From: Hymenopus coronatus | Lineage: Eukaryota; Arthropoda; Insecta; Mantodea; Hymenopodidae | Direction: 5' to 3' | NCBI GenBank assembly: GCA_030762935.1 | Contig: CM060900.1 | Coordinates: 374,747,132 to 374,811,131, forward strand | Length of the DNA: 64,000 bases | In this document: positions 45,930 to 57,670 of the stretch, piece by piece | How positions within the stretch are numbered: position 1 is the first letter of the stretch | Layout of the letters: each line of letters begins with the position of its first letter | Program-made: the position numbers and the translations under genes | Notes under the pieces: model-generated | What the model was told of the DNA's origin: nothing | Seen by the model: the letters and a program-made list of their open reading frames with translations, nothing else | The model's database searches: none

Positions 45930-46685
45930 TCTGATGTGTTACATTTACATGACTTTCTCTTGCTGCTCTACAAACAAACTTTTTACAAAAGATTATTCTT
46001 CTTTCTACAACATGCTAATCAACATAAACATTAGCTGAATGTTCTTATTACGTAGTTCCTTATATGTAGAAGGGAACTAAAGGAATACGCTATGATAAAG
46101 GGATAGTCAAATGTTTTAAAAGCCTTCGTCATACGATTGTCATTACAAATCGCTTCTTTGCTTGGCCAGGAGTACAACAAAAGCGCACACTTCCTGACTG
46201 AGAAAAGTATAAGTACTTAAACAGTTGAAACCAATAATAAGGAATATCTCTGAAAAGGTTACCTACAACAAAAGTGAAAACGACATAAATTCCGTGTTTT
46301 GACGAGACCTACACTTTATGTAGAGTAAGTTTTTTTCTATCTCTTATGGTTTAGCAGTTAAGCAAACATAGGCAAAATTTGTCCAGAATAAAGAGGTATT
46401 CAGAGGCTATTCCCAGAAAGTGAAAGATATACATTTTATTTGGGATGTAAATATCTTTAATATACGAGATTTTAATAAAAATCGTTAGAGCCATATTTTT
46501 CCATGTAAAGGGTAGTTTGTCGTCAGGTATTTCCTTGAAAATGTTCATGTTGCATCCTTGGAAGATACCAAACCTAAATACAAATCCCAAAATATATATT
46601 TCCGGTGAAATCTCACAACGAATGTTTGGATGGAATACAATATGTACATTGTACATGAGGGATAGATAAAGTAAAAACAGACAGC
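45930..46685 (-). repeat. R1 repeat, near-complete unit, block b deleted
   Basis: Tail complement 'gttacatttacatgactttc', then blocks i to c. Directly after 'gaagataccaaacctaaata' comes 'aaatatatatttccggtgaa' (block a), so the TG/CA-rich block b is missing. The end is 'gtacattgtacatgaggg' and 'atagataaagtaaaa'. Confidence 0.85.
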
Positions 46686-46968
46686 ACATCCGTGAACAAA
46701 CAGCTATCATAACGATGGAAGAAGAAATCAAATGATAATCACGAAATGATAGTGCTGCGAGGATGTATTCACATTTAGCAATGAAACTGTCGATAAACGT
46801 ATAAGTACATATGTACTTACGGTTTTACACACTTGGCTGTATGAACATCATAGGTTTATAAAACACAGGATAAAATACTAAATTTTGAGCAGTAGGTATA
46901 CCATTAAAATGAAGTTCATTCGTTTTCCTAAGAGATGTAATATATTTTGTCTCTTATTTTCGTTAGAA

Positions 46969-48853
46969 TGCAGAAGCCTTAAGGCTCTGTCGGAAGTTTT
47001 TAAAGCCGCAGCCAATGTTAATGAGTTTGGTAGGAGTATGCTCCAGATATGTAACAGATTGTTTATTGAGGGGAATTACCCTACCTGTTGGGGAAAGGGC
47101 ATTATTCATCCCATTTATAAAGGGAAGGGAACTATTGGAAATCCGGATAACTATAGGGGGGTTACTCTTTTGCCAATTATGGAGAAAATTTATTGTAGAA
47201 TGTTATATAACCGGATAAAGGACTGGGAATCTAAATTTGGCAAACTTTCAAAATTTCAAATGGGTTTCAGAGAAGGACACAGTACCATAGATGCCGCTTT
47301 TATATTAGACACTTTAAGGACGAAGGAACTGTTAATTAAGCGGGGAAAGCTCCATTGTGCTTTTGTGGACTTTAAGAAGGCATTAGACTCTATCAATCGA
47401 AATGCATTATGGTACAAACTAGGCAGAAAGGGGTTATCAAGTAAAATGATTAGAACATTGCAGGCAATGTATCAAAATGTCGAATTCTGTGTGAAGTACG
47501 ACAGAAACAGTGTCCGAGAGCTGCCGAAGCTATAAGGGAGTGAGGCAGGGTTGTATTCTATCTCCCTTGCTATTTAATCTCTTTGTGGATGATATTACTG
47601 ATACAATGACAGCAGAGAATATCCAAGCACCAGTAGTAGCGGATTTGCAGATCCCAACACTTTTATACGCAGACGATGTAGTATTGTGCTCTACGACAGT
47701 AAACGGATTGCAACGAGGTCTGAACAAACTTAAGAATTATTGCAATGAATGGCTACTTACAGTTAATGTGAATAAGACTAAGGCAATGACTCTCAAAAAG
47801 GATTGTGTTTATAGCAGGGAGGAGACTTGGACATATGCAGGACAGATACTGGACAATGTTAAATATTTTGTGTACTTAGGACTCACATTCACAATGAACG
47901 GAAAATGGACAAAACACATTGACATTACGAAACACAAGGCGAGGGTGAAAGCGAAGGAAGCTCTCCGGATACGCTACAGAATACCAAATATATCCATAAC
48001 CTTAATGGAAGCTGTATACGGAGCGACAGTTAGATCCACGATGACATACGGAGGAGAAATATGGGGTTGGGGACAAACAGGGAATCTGGATCAAGTGAGG
48101 ACCCAATTTTTGAAAGGAATTCTGGGTGTAGGGAGGGATACGGCAAACTGCGGAATAATGAGGGAATTCGGGGCACATAGTGAAACGATAGAGTGCAAAA
48201 TCAGAGCAGTTAAATATTGGCTGAGAATCGTTCACGGAAACCAATCTCTAATTAGGGCAGTCTGCTACCGTGAACAGTTGCGAATGGAAGGTAATTCGAC
48301 GTGGGCATCAAAATTAAAGAAAGGGTTGGAAACCATTGGTATGTGAGACATTTGGATGGCGGGGCAGGAAAACAGGCGAAGTATTTGGAGAAAAATTAAG
48401 AACCGCCTCTGTGATATTGACAGACAGCAAATAATTGCGCAATGCACAGAGAAGGTGTCATTAGAAGTACAGTCTGGGCTGAAATCGGAGTGGGGTATGG
48501 AGCAATACATCAAAACAGGTACCAAACTCATTAGAGAGGGGCTCGCGTGGATTAGACTAGGAGCATGGAGGGGCACGAAAATTTCTGACGGGTATGGTAC
48601 GAGAATCTGTCCCATTTGCGAGGAGGAAGAGTCGTGGACTCACATCTTGGCAAGATGTAGGGGTACGGAGGAATGGCGGGAAAAATATTTGCCGCGATTT
48701 TTTACCACTGCGAATGTAGAGCTAGAAGCATGTTGGACACTACTGGCAGGCACGGAAAACATGGACGGGCTAGGTAAATTTATACTTAAGGCAAGACAGC
48801 TGAGATCTGAGGAGGCTGTCAATAGAGAAGGGGGGGGGAATAAGATCAACTAA
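46969..48853 (+). pseudogene. LINE reverse transcriptase with C-terminal zinc knuckle, one frameshift and one stop
   Basis: This polymerase copies LINE RNA into DNA at the nicked target. Visible in order: WGKGIIHPIYKGKG and NYRGVTLLP (start of RT, about 47090-47180), GFREGHST (about 47263), motif A FVDFKKALDSI (47361-47393), motif B GVRQGCILSPLLFN (about 47538-47579), motif C YADD (47666-47677), a thumb-like region with WLLTVNVNKTK, GGEIWGWG (about 48050) and a C-terminal CPICEEEESWTHILARC knuckle (48608-48658; C-x2-C-x8-H-x4-C). All three catalytic aspartates are present. A frameshift near 47510-47535 separates motifs A and B, and an in-frame TGA at 48344-48346 interrupts the C-terminal part. 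The start is lost by 5' truncation. The clade is uncertain: the knuckle suits the endonuclease-bearing LINE groups (I/R1/Jockey-like). Confidence 0.92.
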
Positions 48854-49217
48854 ACAAAAGTGACTACATTTTTCTACATACATATATATTATGTCATACT
48901 TAGGTCACTGTTGTGCTATGGTTTTATATATGTTGTATATATTATGTGTACTCTGTGCTGTAAATTTAAATTGCTATATTTGAATATCTCTGTATTTTTT
49001 ATTTTCGGGTTCACTCTGAATTCTTTATTGTTGTTTAGTAATGCTTTGGACTGTGTATTTCCTTTGTCTTTTTATTTTCGTGTTTACTCTTTTAATTATT
49101 TGTTGTTGTTGTTGTTTTAATATTGCTTGTAATGTGTATTACAAAAGCACGTACGGTCTGTTGAAATTGTATGTATGATATTGCTTTGTCAATAAGTACA
49201 CTTATTCATTCATTCAT
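46969..49217 (+). mobile_element. 5'-truncated LINE (non-LTR retrotransposon)
   Basis: It comprises the reverse transcriptase and C-terminal region (46969-48853), then an AT-rich 3' untranslated part ending in a short ATTC repeat at about 49203-49217. The endonuclease part expected upstream is absent. The 5' edge was set where RT-type similarity begins, and no target duplication was identified. Coding GC content is visibly higher than the surroundings. Confidence 0.88.
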
Positions 49218-49523
49218 ACATAAAAGGGTTAAAACGCCATTGTCTATTCCTTGCTTGCCACCCCTCTCTTGTTCCTAATTGCATCAACTGCTCATTTTGC
49301 TTTCACGCTTCCCCTGCCATTAAGATAATTAAGTTCTTAAGCAAATAACCAACTCCTGTAATTAATCCCACAAAACGATGATTTTTTCCCCAGTTTTGGT
49401 ACATAGTGCCTTTAAATCGTAGTACGACTACTTTGATCTTACGTGACTTGTACTCCTTTTATTTTCGCATTAATAGTATCAAAATACGTGAATGAATATC
49501 CACGAGTAGGCAACACATACATC
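49218..49523. other. Interval without recognised features
   Basis: Nothing recognised between the LINE tail and the SINE. Confidence 0.35.
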
Positions 49524-49725
49524 CCTCGACACGGGTAGCCGAGGTCATTAAGGCAAGGACTTGTCAAGGGGAAGTACGTAGTTCAAGTCCCGCCGGGACC
49601 TGCGCCTCTGACTGAACTGCTTTATATTTTCCTCTGACCCCATAATCAGCAAATGTCTGGAAGTTCACAAAACTTAGAGCTTAGAGCTTCCTGCCTATAT
49701 TTCCTTCTTCGGTTGATATTTAATT
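49524..49725 (+). mobile_element. SINE-H (tRNA-derived)
   Basis: Head 'acgggtagccgaggtcatta' (A-box like) and 'gtagttcaagtcccgccgg' (B-box), then a body with 'cctctgaccccataatcag' and 'aatgtctggaagttcac'. This body resembles that of SINE-G ('gtctggaagtgaat'), so heads of different tRNA types may share a body. Confidence 0.75.
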
Positions 49726-50440
49726 TCATACATATTTATTTATTTATTTATCTATAATGGGAACATTACAGATTTCCCCATTTATAATGCTCACTTAAAA
49801 TTTACAGTATATTTTGATTACAAAATAAGTGACAAGGACATCACAAAATTAATTACAAAATAGACCATAGCAGATAATAAAAAATAACGCAACATAAACA
49901 CAAAAACAGAATTGGTAACACTGATTCATTTGTGCACCAAATCGATCTACTATTGGAAATAAATAACCATAGGATATAGCAAAATTATTAATATTCTTAT
50001 GAAATATATCAATGTTTAAGGGAAGTAGTAGTTTATAGTGATTGCATTCTAAGTATATACGAATACTTAAAAATATTTATAAATTTATTTGGTGCAATAT
50101 TTGGAATGTAGTTTAGGTATTAACTGTCTTAGTTTAGGATTATCAATTATATTATGCAGCAGTTTGTAAAAAGAAAAGTAACAGATGGCAATTTCTTCTA
50201 TGTCATAAGCATTTATACCCAAATAAGTGATGCAATGACTCATACGATAAAAGCTTAGGAAAATATAAAAATGTTTCAGAAACACATACCTCAGAAGTTT
50301 ACTTTGAACAACTTCAATAAGTGTAATATTTATAATATTATGAGGATTCCATACCAGTGTCCACAGTCTGTGCTGCCGTATGCTGATAAACAATATAAAT
50401 AATCTATAATACACACAAATACAGATTTCGTGTAGCAATT
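49726..50440 (-). mobile_element. 3' end of a Jockey/CR1-like LINE
   Basis: On the minus strand, the C-terminal end of a reverse transcriptase (50085-50438) is followed by about 350 bp of AT-rich untranslated sequence and a final (AAAT)n tail (49731-49755 on the plus strand as TTTA repeats). Confidence 0.8.
50085..50438 (-). pseudogene. Jockey/CR1-like LINE, reverse transcriptase C-terminal region
   Basis: The minus-strand frame reads LWTLVWNPHNI, then IEVVQSKLLRYVFLKH, then YLGINAYDIEEI and FYKLLHNIIDNPKLRQLIP, and ends at a stop at 50085-50087. This is the order found after the catalytic core in Jockey, CR1 and related LINEs (a W.P......IE.VQ..FLR pattern, a Lgl..L..RR pattern here decayed, and an fyKllhg.id.p.L pattern). 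No catalytic core remains upstream. Where the family has a conserved arginine pair, this copy has EE, another sign of decay. The end is close to the natural C terminus, and the upstream break is probably 5' truncation. Confidence 0.82.
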
Positions 50441-51029
50441 TCAGGTGCTACTGCATTGTTCAAACTGAAACTTATGGTTTAAAATTACAATTTTTCAAAT
50501 ACTTTAGAAAGTAGAAGTATATAAACCTTAGGTATTAATAAATGAAATGTGTGTTTAATAGGCAAAATATGTCCTAAGTACATCGCATAATATTTATTTC
50601 CTTTTCACTGCTAATAATGCAAATTCAGGACCTAAAGAAATATGGAGTTAGCGTGTTGTTTTGTGATTTTAATTATTTTGAAATTAGATTTTATCTCGAA
50701 AGTTATTAATAGAATTAATTTTTTTATGCAAAGACACTTGTACAAGGTAACAAATAATTATAATATCAAATATACATTAAGGATATAGCCTATAATAGTT
50801 ACGCAATCTGCCTAGTGACAGACCTGCCTTATATCCGTATACGTCACACACTACACCTCATTACCGATTTAGACAGGAAGCCCACGATCAGACACTGGCT
50901 CCTCCGGAGTGAAGTTCATCTAAAAAAACATGCTTTCTTCTATATAAAACAGATTTATAATCAACTTTATGAACTTTTACTTATCAGTGTATTCTACTAA
51001 CTACCTAACATATCACAATAAAAGAAACA
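50441..51029. other. Interval without recognised features
   Basis: AT-rich; nothing recognised. Confidence 0.4.
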
Positions 51030-51715
51030 CCTATCATAAGTAGTGTGTGTTTGCATTTTGGAAGCATAGCTCAAAAACTAAAAGTTGGTTAAACACAAAA
51101 CTTGGTATTTGGGTTCAATATCTCCCTAGGATGCGACAAGAAGATTTTCAAGAAAATTCCCCCACCCCAACTACACTTTTCGAAAATTTTATTTTCTCAA
51201 AAATGGCTATAATGACTTTGACAAATATAGCATATGTTTAAAATATTTTTATGACAAATGAAATGCATATCTTGAATTTCAGGGAATAGCTTTTAAATAC
51301 CTCTTCATTCTAGATGACTTTTATACAACCTTTGTGTGACTGGTAAACCGTAAGAGATTTACAGAAACTTACTATAAAAATGTAGATCTGGTTAAAACAC
51401 ACAATCTATGTCATATACATTTTTTGCAGAGTTGACCATTTTATAGATATTCCGAGTTGTTGGTTTCAGTTTAAGATACTTAAAATGTTTCTCCAACGGG
51501 AAGTCATTCACAGCAAGCAAAGAGAATCAAATTGTTTCACATAGTGCTCGGCTTTTAAAAGATATGACTAGCGCTTGGCCTGAGCGTTCTCTTATTTCCC
51601 TTCTACTTGCAAATAAGCAAACAATAGGACCATCATGATGTAGATAAAAGAATAAACTTTTGTAAGAAAATTTTGTTTGTGGAACAGCTAGAGAAAGCCA
51701 TGTAAATGGAACACA
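51030..51715 (+). repeat. R1 repeat, blocks b to i, first of a tandem pair
   Basis: It starts within block b ('agcatagctcaaaaactaaa'), then 'gggttcaatatctccctagg', 'actggtaaaccgtaagag' and 'ttatttcccttctactt', with tail 'gctagagaaagccatgtaaa', joined directly to the next head. Confidence 0.86.
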
Positions 51716-52612
51716 TCATATTTTTATTTTCTCTAGCCCGCATGTACAATGTACCTACTGGATAGAGTAGGTCCTGTATTTCACCCAAAAATTACATGTA
51801 GAAATTTCACCAGAAATATATATTTTGGGGTTCTCTGATTCTGAGAAAAGCATTTTTAGAAGAAGGCCCGTGTGTGCCTACCTGTCAGTCTGTGTGTCTG
51901 TGGACAGCATAGGTCAAAAACGCAAAGACCGTTAAATACCAAACTTGGTATTTTCGTTTAGTATTTTCCAAGGATGTGACACGAAGATTTTTGAGAAAAT
52001 ACCCCCACCACAAACGACCCTTTCCATGGACAATTTTTCGAAAATTTTGATTTTCTTAAAAATAGCTCTAAAGATATTTATTAAAATCATGTTTATTAAA
52101 GCTATTTACATCCCAAATAAAATGCATATATTGGATTTTCTAGGAATAGCCTGCATGATGTGTGCCTAATTTTGCTTAATTGCTAAGCCCTGAGAGATAG
52201 ATAAATACTTACTACACAAAACATGTAGATCTCGTCAAAACAAACAAGTTATGTTCTTTACGTTTTTGTTGTGGAGGTAAGCGTTTCCGAGATATTCCTT
52301 ATTATTGGTTTCAGTTGTGAAGTATTTATTCTTTTCTCAGACAAGAAGTGTCCGTTTTTCTTTTGTTCTACTCCTGGCCAAGCAAAGAAGCGATTTTCAA
52401 TGACAAACGCATAACGATAGCTTTTAAAACAGTTGACTAACATTTTAGCCTAGTATATTCCCTTAGTTCCCTTCTACTTATAAGGAACTAAGTAATAAGA
52501 ACATCTTGCTAATGTTATCTCGATTAGCATTGTGTAAAAGGAAGAATAATCTTTTGTGGGAAGCTTGTAAAGCAGCTAGAGAGTCATGTGAGTGTAAGAC
52601 ATCAGATTTTTT
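51716..52612 (+). repeat. R1 repeat, full unit, second of a tandem pair
   Basis: Head 'attttctctagcccgcatg', 'ttcaccagaaatatata', 'gtctgtggacagcatagg', 'gtgacacgaagatttttgag', 'ctcctggccaagcaaag' and tail 'gctagagagtcatgtgagtg'. The junction shows the inverted motif pair discussed in the findings. Confidence 0.88.
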
Positions 52613-53448
52613 CTTATCTGTTTCAGGGTTTTAGTACCAGGCGACAAAGCTTAACCTTAGCGTGTTGCGGTAGGGCAGTTGAATTTTCGCTCTGGAAATA
52701 TTTCTCCCTAGCGCATGGCGGGACTCCTGGGTCCCCTTCTCTCCTCTCCAGGTCGTGGGTGGCTTAAGACAGGGCTGGATTGGTGTCATGTGACGGTGAG
52801 GAACACCGTCCTAGCTGCCAGGCAACGTCGTCTATATTTGGTCATTTTTCACACTGGAAGCATAAAGCCCAAGTGCAATGCTGACGGAGAAGCTGGACGG
52901 TATAGAAAATTAAGAGACGTGCTGATGTAAAAAGTGCGTATTGTACCCTCGCATTAAACAGAAGCTATTTTTCTAGTATTTCATTTTCGCCTCGTAAATT
53001 AAATAAATTATACACATTATAGGTTTCGTAATTATATTAATAAACTTTAAACGTATAATATATGTTTGTTCTACATAATACACTTTTACCCATGCTGAAA
53101 GGAAATGGAACATAAGGAAAATTTTGAAGTGCAACAACCTAAATCATAAACATTTAAAGAGCATTCACTATATATGATGATACTGAACAGCCAAGCGGTA
53201 TTCTCACAAATTCTTCAGCGTTTTGAAATGGGAGAATGATTTCGAATCTTACATGGTGGTTTATCTTCCCTTACCTTTAATGTTTTTTTATTCAGGAATA
53301 TATCAAAGTTAAACATAAGTTATGCCTCCGTATACTTTACATTTAGATCAGAAAGAATTAAAAATTAATATATGTAGTACACTGCTTAAAACATGCCACA
53401 ATAATAATAAATAATTTTCCTACTTATGGAATACAAACTATGTTAAGA
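52613..53448. other. Interval with a GC-rich patch
   Basis: 52640-52930 is GC-richer ('gcatggcgggactcctgggt') and contains a 71-codon frame with no domain I recognise. The remainder is AT-rich. Confidence 0.35.
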
Positions 53449-53550
53449 AATGTTATTATTATTATTATTATTATTAATTATTATTATTACTATTAATTAT
53501 TATTATTATTACTATTAATTATTATTTTTATTAATATTATTATTATTGCC
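53449..53550 (+). repeat. (ATT)n imperfect microsatellite
   Basis: Long run of ATT units with interruptions. Confidence 0.95.
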
Positions 53551-53784
53551 AAACATTCGAATAAAATTATTTTGAATTAAAACTGAATAGATTAAAAAAG
53601 GCTTTTTGATATTAAATTTTTCCAACGATCTAGTCCACTTGATATATGAAGCACTTATCAACTCGGAAACTTAGCTTCCATTTACAATACGACAAATTTT
53701 TCCCAATAAAATATAACTGTATCATCCCAATTTACTAGTTGTACAGGAATTTTTGACCTGGAAGACTCTTCATAATGGCAGACA

Positions 53785-54260
53785 ACTAGTATACCGTAAG
53801 ATATAGACAAAACTTGCTCTACAAAAATGTAAAATACCTTAAGAGTTACAATATTAAAATTTGACTCCAATTGAATAACTGCAGCTCCTCTTTTTTATCA
53901 AGAAATAATTCGCTGAAAACCAAATCTGGAATATTAGAAATTGGTCACTTTAGAAGCAAAGTACGTGCACTTGTAGGGCGCATGTCGTTAAGCCATTTTT
54001 GAGAAAAACTAAATTTTCAAAACGTTTTCCACGTAAAGAGTAGTTTGCAGTAGGAGAATTTTCTTGAATATCTTCGTGCCGCATTGTTATAAGATACTAA
54101 ACTTAAATACCAGGTTTAGTAATTAATGACCTTTTCGTTTTTGAGCTATACTCTCCGCAGTATTACACACACATATTAGCCTTCTCTAAAATTTATCTTT
54201 TTGGATTCAGGGAACCTCAAAACATTTATCTCGTTTTATATTAAATTTTGTACGGCATAC
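53785..54260 (-). repeat. R1 pieces: block f on plus strand, blocks d to a on minus strand
   Basis: 53785-53840 carries 'accgtaagatatagacaaaa' in plus orientation. 53990-54260 carries 'agccatttttgagaaaaact', 'ttgaatatcttcgtgccgca', 'cttttcgtttttgagctata' and 'ttggattcagggaacc' in minus orientation. The pieces are inverted relative to each other. Confidence 0.7.
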
Positions 54261-54354
54261 AATGTTAAAAATACAGTAGAATACGATATAAAGATTTGCT
54301 GTCGTATGATTTTCTCTAAATTGAACTCCATTATGGCAATGAAACTAATTATAT

Positions 54355-54363
54355 AATAACAAC

Positions 54364-54456
<93 letters not shown>
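54355..54456 (+). repeat. (AAT)n microsatellite
   Basis: About 30 near-perfect AAT/ATA units. Confidence 0.97.
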
Positions 54457-54457
<1 letters not shown>

Positions 54458-54659
54458 TCTTTAGATCCTTGTTTGAGCCTTCAAGACTAGATACTAAAGT
54501 ACAAGTATGTATAAATGATTTAAGTAACGTAATATAAACTTCTAACCAACTGAATGCATTTAAAACTAGTTGTATTAACTATCATTTGCTTCTTTGATGC
54601 AAACATCTTTGTGCCATTCTTGAGCAGTCCATGGTGAAACCGCTAACAAATTAGTTGTG

Positions 54660-54870
54660 CTGGTCCCCATGGTGGCGCTCGCTAAAGAGCCTCGCTTTGG
54701 TGCTCGTGGCGCAGGGGATCGTGGGTTCGATTCCCGCCTTGGGCATGGGTGTTTGTGTGTTTGTGAATATGCATATGTATGTCTAATTGTCATAAAAACA
54801 GGAAACGGTAAGCAAAGGAAATTTAGGGAAAAAAGAAACAAAAAACAGGAATAAGAAAAAAAAATTTGCA
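54660..54870 (+). mobile_element. SINE-D copy 3, well preserved
   Basis: 'tggtggcgctcgctaaagag' (A-box), 'gatcgtgggttcgattcccg' (B-box), 'gccttgggcatggg', a TG-rich stretch, and repeated 'aaacagga' and 'aaaaaa' at the end. Confidence 0.88.
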
Positions 54871-55182
54871 GTGACAGCACTCCTGGCGTTCAAATCAAAC
54901 GTTGAGTCTTACCCGCGTTTTCTGTGAAACGTCCTTTCAATGAGTTTGGGAAGCAATATCAAATGCTGAGAGAGAGAAAGAGAGAGTGAGATGTTTCTCT
55001 GAATATAATTTAGTTGTAACAGACAGAAGGGTAACTATCAAAAACGAAAAACCTGTATATTGTAGTTTCGCTATGCCTGAATTTGGCATTTGATTCTATT
55101 CATGATACAGACTTCAAATAAAACGGTTTGAATAAATGTTACTTTAGTTTACTGTTAATTTTAATTTCTCTCAGGTCATCAG
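54871..55182. other. Interval without recognised features
   Basis: It contains a short GA run near 54970. Nothing else. Confidence 0.35.
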
Positions 55183-55885
55183 TCTTTAACGGGATAACAA
55201 ATAATTTTTAAAATGTCGAATTTTGGATTTTTGGTGCAAAAAATGCACCATACTTTAAAGTACAAATTTGCAATGTTTGATTTGCCTAGAAATGATATAG
55301 TACATATTTTGGAAGCCATTTTAAGGCGTTGCGAAAGACAAATGACTCACTATGTGAAACTTTAAAGCCGTTTTTTTTTTTAGATTCAAATTTGTTGTTA
55401 CTTTTCCACATTTAAAGTCTAACTTATCCCACAAAAATACAGCTATAACTCTGAAAAGTTTTCCCAAAACACTGCAAAATGTATGTAATATAATGTATCT
55501 TTGGAAATTTGGTTATGGTTACTGATTAGTTTTAAAAATTAATTAGTATAAATTTGCACGGTTTTTACAGATTTCTACACTTTGTAATATAAAACATTTT
55601 TTAAAAAATATTATTTACTTCAGGAAAATTTTAAACAGACAATTAGTCACAAGAATATTAAAAAAATAATTTAATAATAGTACATATAGCTCAGTATCTG
55701 TAGAAATATATTTTTATTTTAGCTAATTAAGTGCAATAAATTAATTAATGCATCCAATGAGAAGAAATAATTGAAGGTAACATGGCTGAATAATTCTTTT
55801 GTAATTCGTAATGACTGTGTAAAAATTAATACTACAGCTGTAATATTTTAAAAAATCACTTTTATCTCCTCAGTGTTCCCTTACC
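55183..55885 (+). mobile_element. M element, subfamily 2, copy 1 (about 703 bp)
   Basis: Collinear with 60052-60760: 'ttttggatttttggtgcaaa', 'tttgcaatgtttgatt', 'aatgactcactatgt', 'cttatcccacaaaaatac' and 'aattaattaatgcatccaa'. The left end 'ctttaacgggataac' and the complement of the right end 'ggtaagggaacactg' are weakly inverted. No coding. Confidence 0.65.
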
Positions 55886-56780
55886 TCTGCCTGAAAATTA
55901 TTGAAAAATTAATTCGAAATATATAGAATATTCAACAAAAATATAACTAATTAAAATTATGAATGTGAACTTTTAAAACCATTCTGAACAAAAATTACGC
56001 ATCTGTGATTATAATTATTAAGACTCATAGTCAACGATCAGATTATGATAAGCGACACGTCAAAATACTGGTGTTAAGTCCCGACGTATATGGATAAACT
56101 TTAATTCGTGATACAAAAAACTGAGTAAACGAATACAGTGCTGTGTTTCATTTCCGTTTCTTTTACAGCACTAACGGCAGCAACCGCTTTAATCGTATAC
56201 TTCCATACGTTTGCGCCCTTTTCGGCACGCACTAACAGAGGCCAAGACCCAACTTGTTGAGCCACAGCAGGTAGCACTTAAAACAGCGTTGCAACACCGT
56301 CGGAATCGTTTACGGAATCCGTGAACTATTTCAGTTACTTCTGAGAAAACGGTTCAGTGTGCCCGTAAACTGCAAAGGAATAAGTTGTTGCTTAGCAACC
56401 AGAATCACAATGTAGATGAGAATCATTATCATACGCCTAATACTTATCGAGATAATCATCACGTAACTTTACGATAACTGCATATTTTTTCACGGAACCT
56501 TTGCAAGTAAAAGCAATATCGTATTAGACCGTTTCACTTTATTGAACCAAGCAAACGCACTGTAAAAACGGCTTGCTTATTTCACACACACACACACACA
56601 CACATCTGGTGTTTATTCTCAGGATATATTTTGGAAATGTTTTCAGAAAAATTATGTGATGCCTGCTTTTATAAAAATAAGTCATTAATTATATTTCTAT
56701 CTCTGTATAAATGCTATATTTACTGATATTAAAAAAGATAATATTTGCTGTATGTATGTACATGAATGTGTGGCGCGAGT

Positions 56781-56819
<39 letters not shown>

Positions 56820-57670
56820 TAACCTCAAAAATAAATCAAACCACTTTGATAATTCCTGCACCATAAAAAAAAAGTTTATTCTTCCATACAGCCACAGGTT
56901 CCCACTGAATATGAATACCAATAGCTAGTTCTGACATATCATTGAAAAAAGTGTAGTTTTCTAGTTACCTTGACACCAATTAGTAAATGACGATCCTTAA
57001 AAATATTGTAAAATTCACTTCTTTTGGGGGCTGTTTATCGTTCATATCACCATATTATCTTCGTATTTTACCAAAGATTTATCAAACAATATTTTTTTGG
57101 ATGACAAAAACGGGTAAATTGAATTCTACAAACTGAGAAGTGCATGCTTTATACTTTCATTCAAGTTCTATTTTAAATCCCCTAGCATAACATTCTTTGG
57201 CCTATGTAGATAAAACTTTTTAGGCTTAGGCTCTAAGACCCCAAAATTATTAGCTACCTTACAGCTCTAAATACTACCCCTATCATATTTTCAACCCAGT
57301 AAATAGAAATATGCACTTTTTATACCATATGGTCAAAATACTAAATAATAACGCCATTGAGACTAGCAAAAATCATAGGTTACCTTTAAAATTCCAGAAA
57401 CAAACTAATTCTTATTTTGAATTGCATAGTGCTCGACAATTTTAAAAGCTACCCTTATTTTATTATCAACCCCATCCACATAAAACTTAATTGGTTGTCC
57501 AACCTAGACACAAATTTGTGGACTTGTGCTATAAGATTTAGCGAAATTTATATACCGTACACTTACAAAAGGCTACACATACTCATACTTTTTAAACCCC
57601 TGATGTATAAATTGTCAGTATTTGACCAATCTGGACAAAACTTTGAGCACTCACAAGTATATATAATGAT
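55886..57670. other. Interval with paired CA and GT microsatellites
   Basis: (CA)n at 56583-56604 and (GT)n at 56784-56818 lie about 180 bp apart. At 57180-57670 several strings recur loosely every 120-180 bp ('caaccc', 'gctac', 'taaaac'), perhaps a decayed tandem repeat. No gene recognised. The plus-strand frame at 57417-57803 lies largely outside the LINE relic and overlaps it in antisense at its right end. Confidence 0.4.
56784..56818 (+). repeat. (GT)n microsatellite
   Basis: About 17 perfect units. Confidence 0.97.

Noticed and set aside
46351..46731. 126-codon minus-strand open frame
   Set aside because: It lies entirely inside an R1 copy and the adjoining DNA. The peptide is not conserved in other R1 copies, which carry stops at different places.
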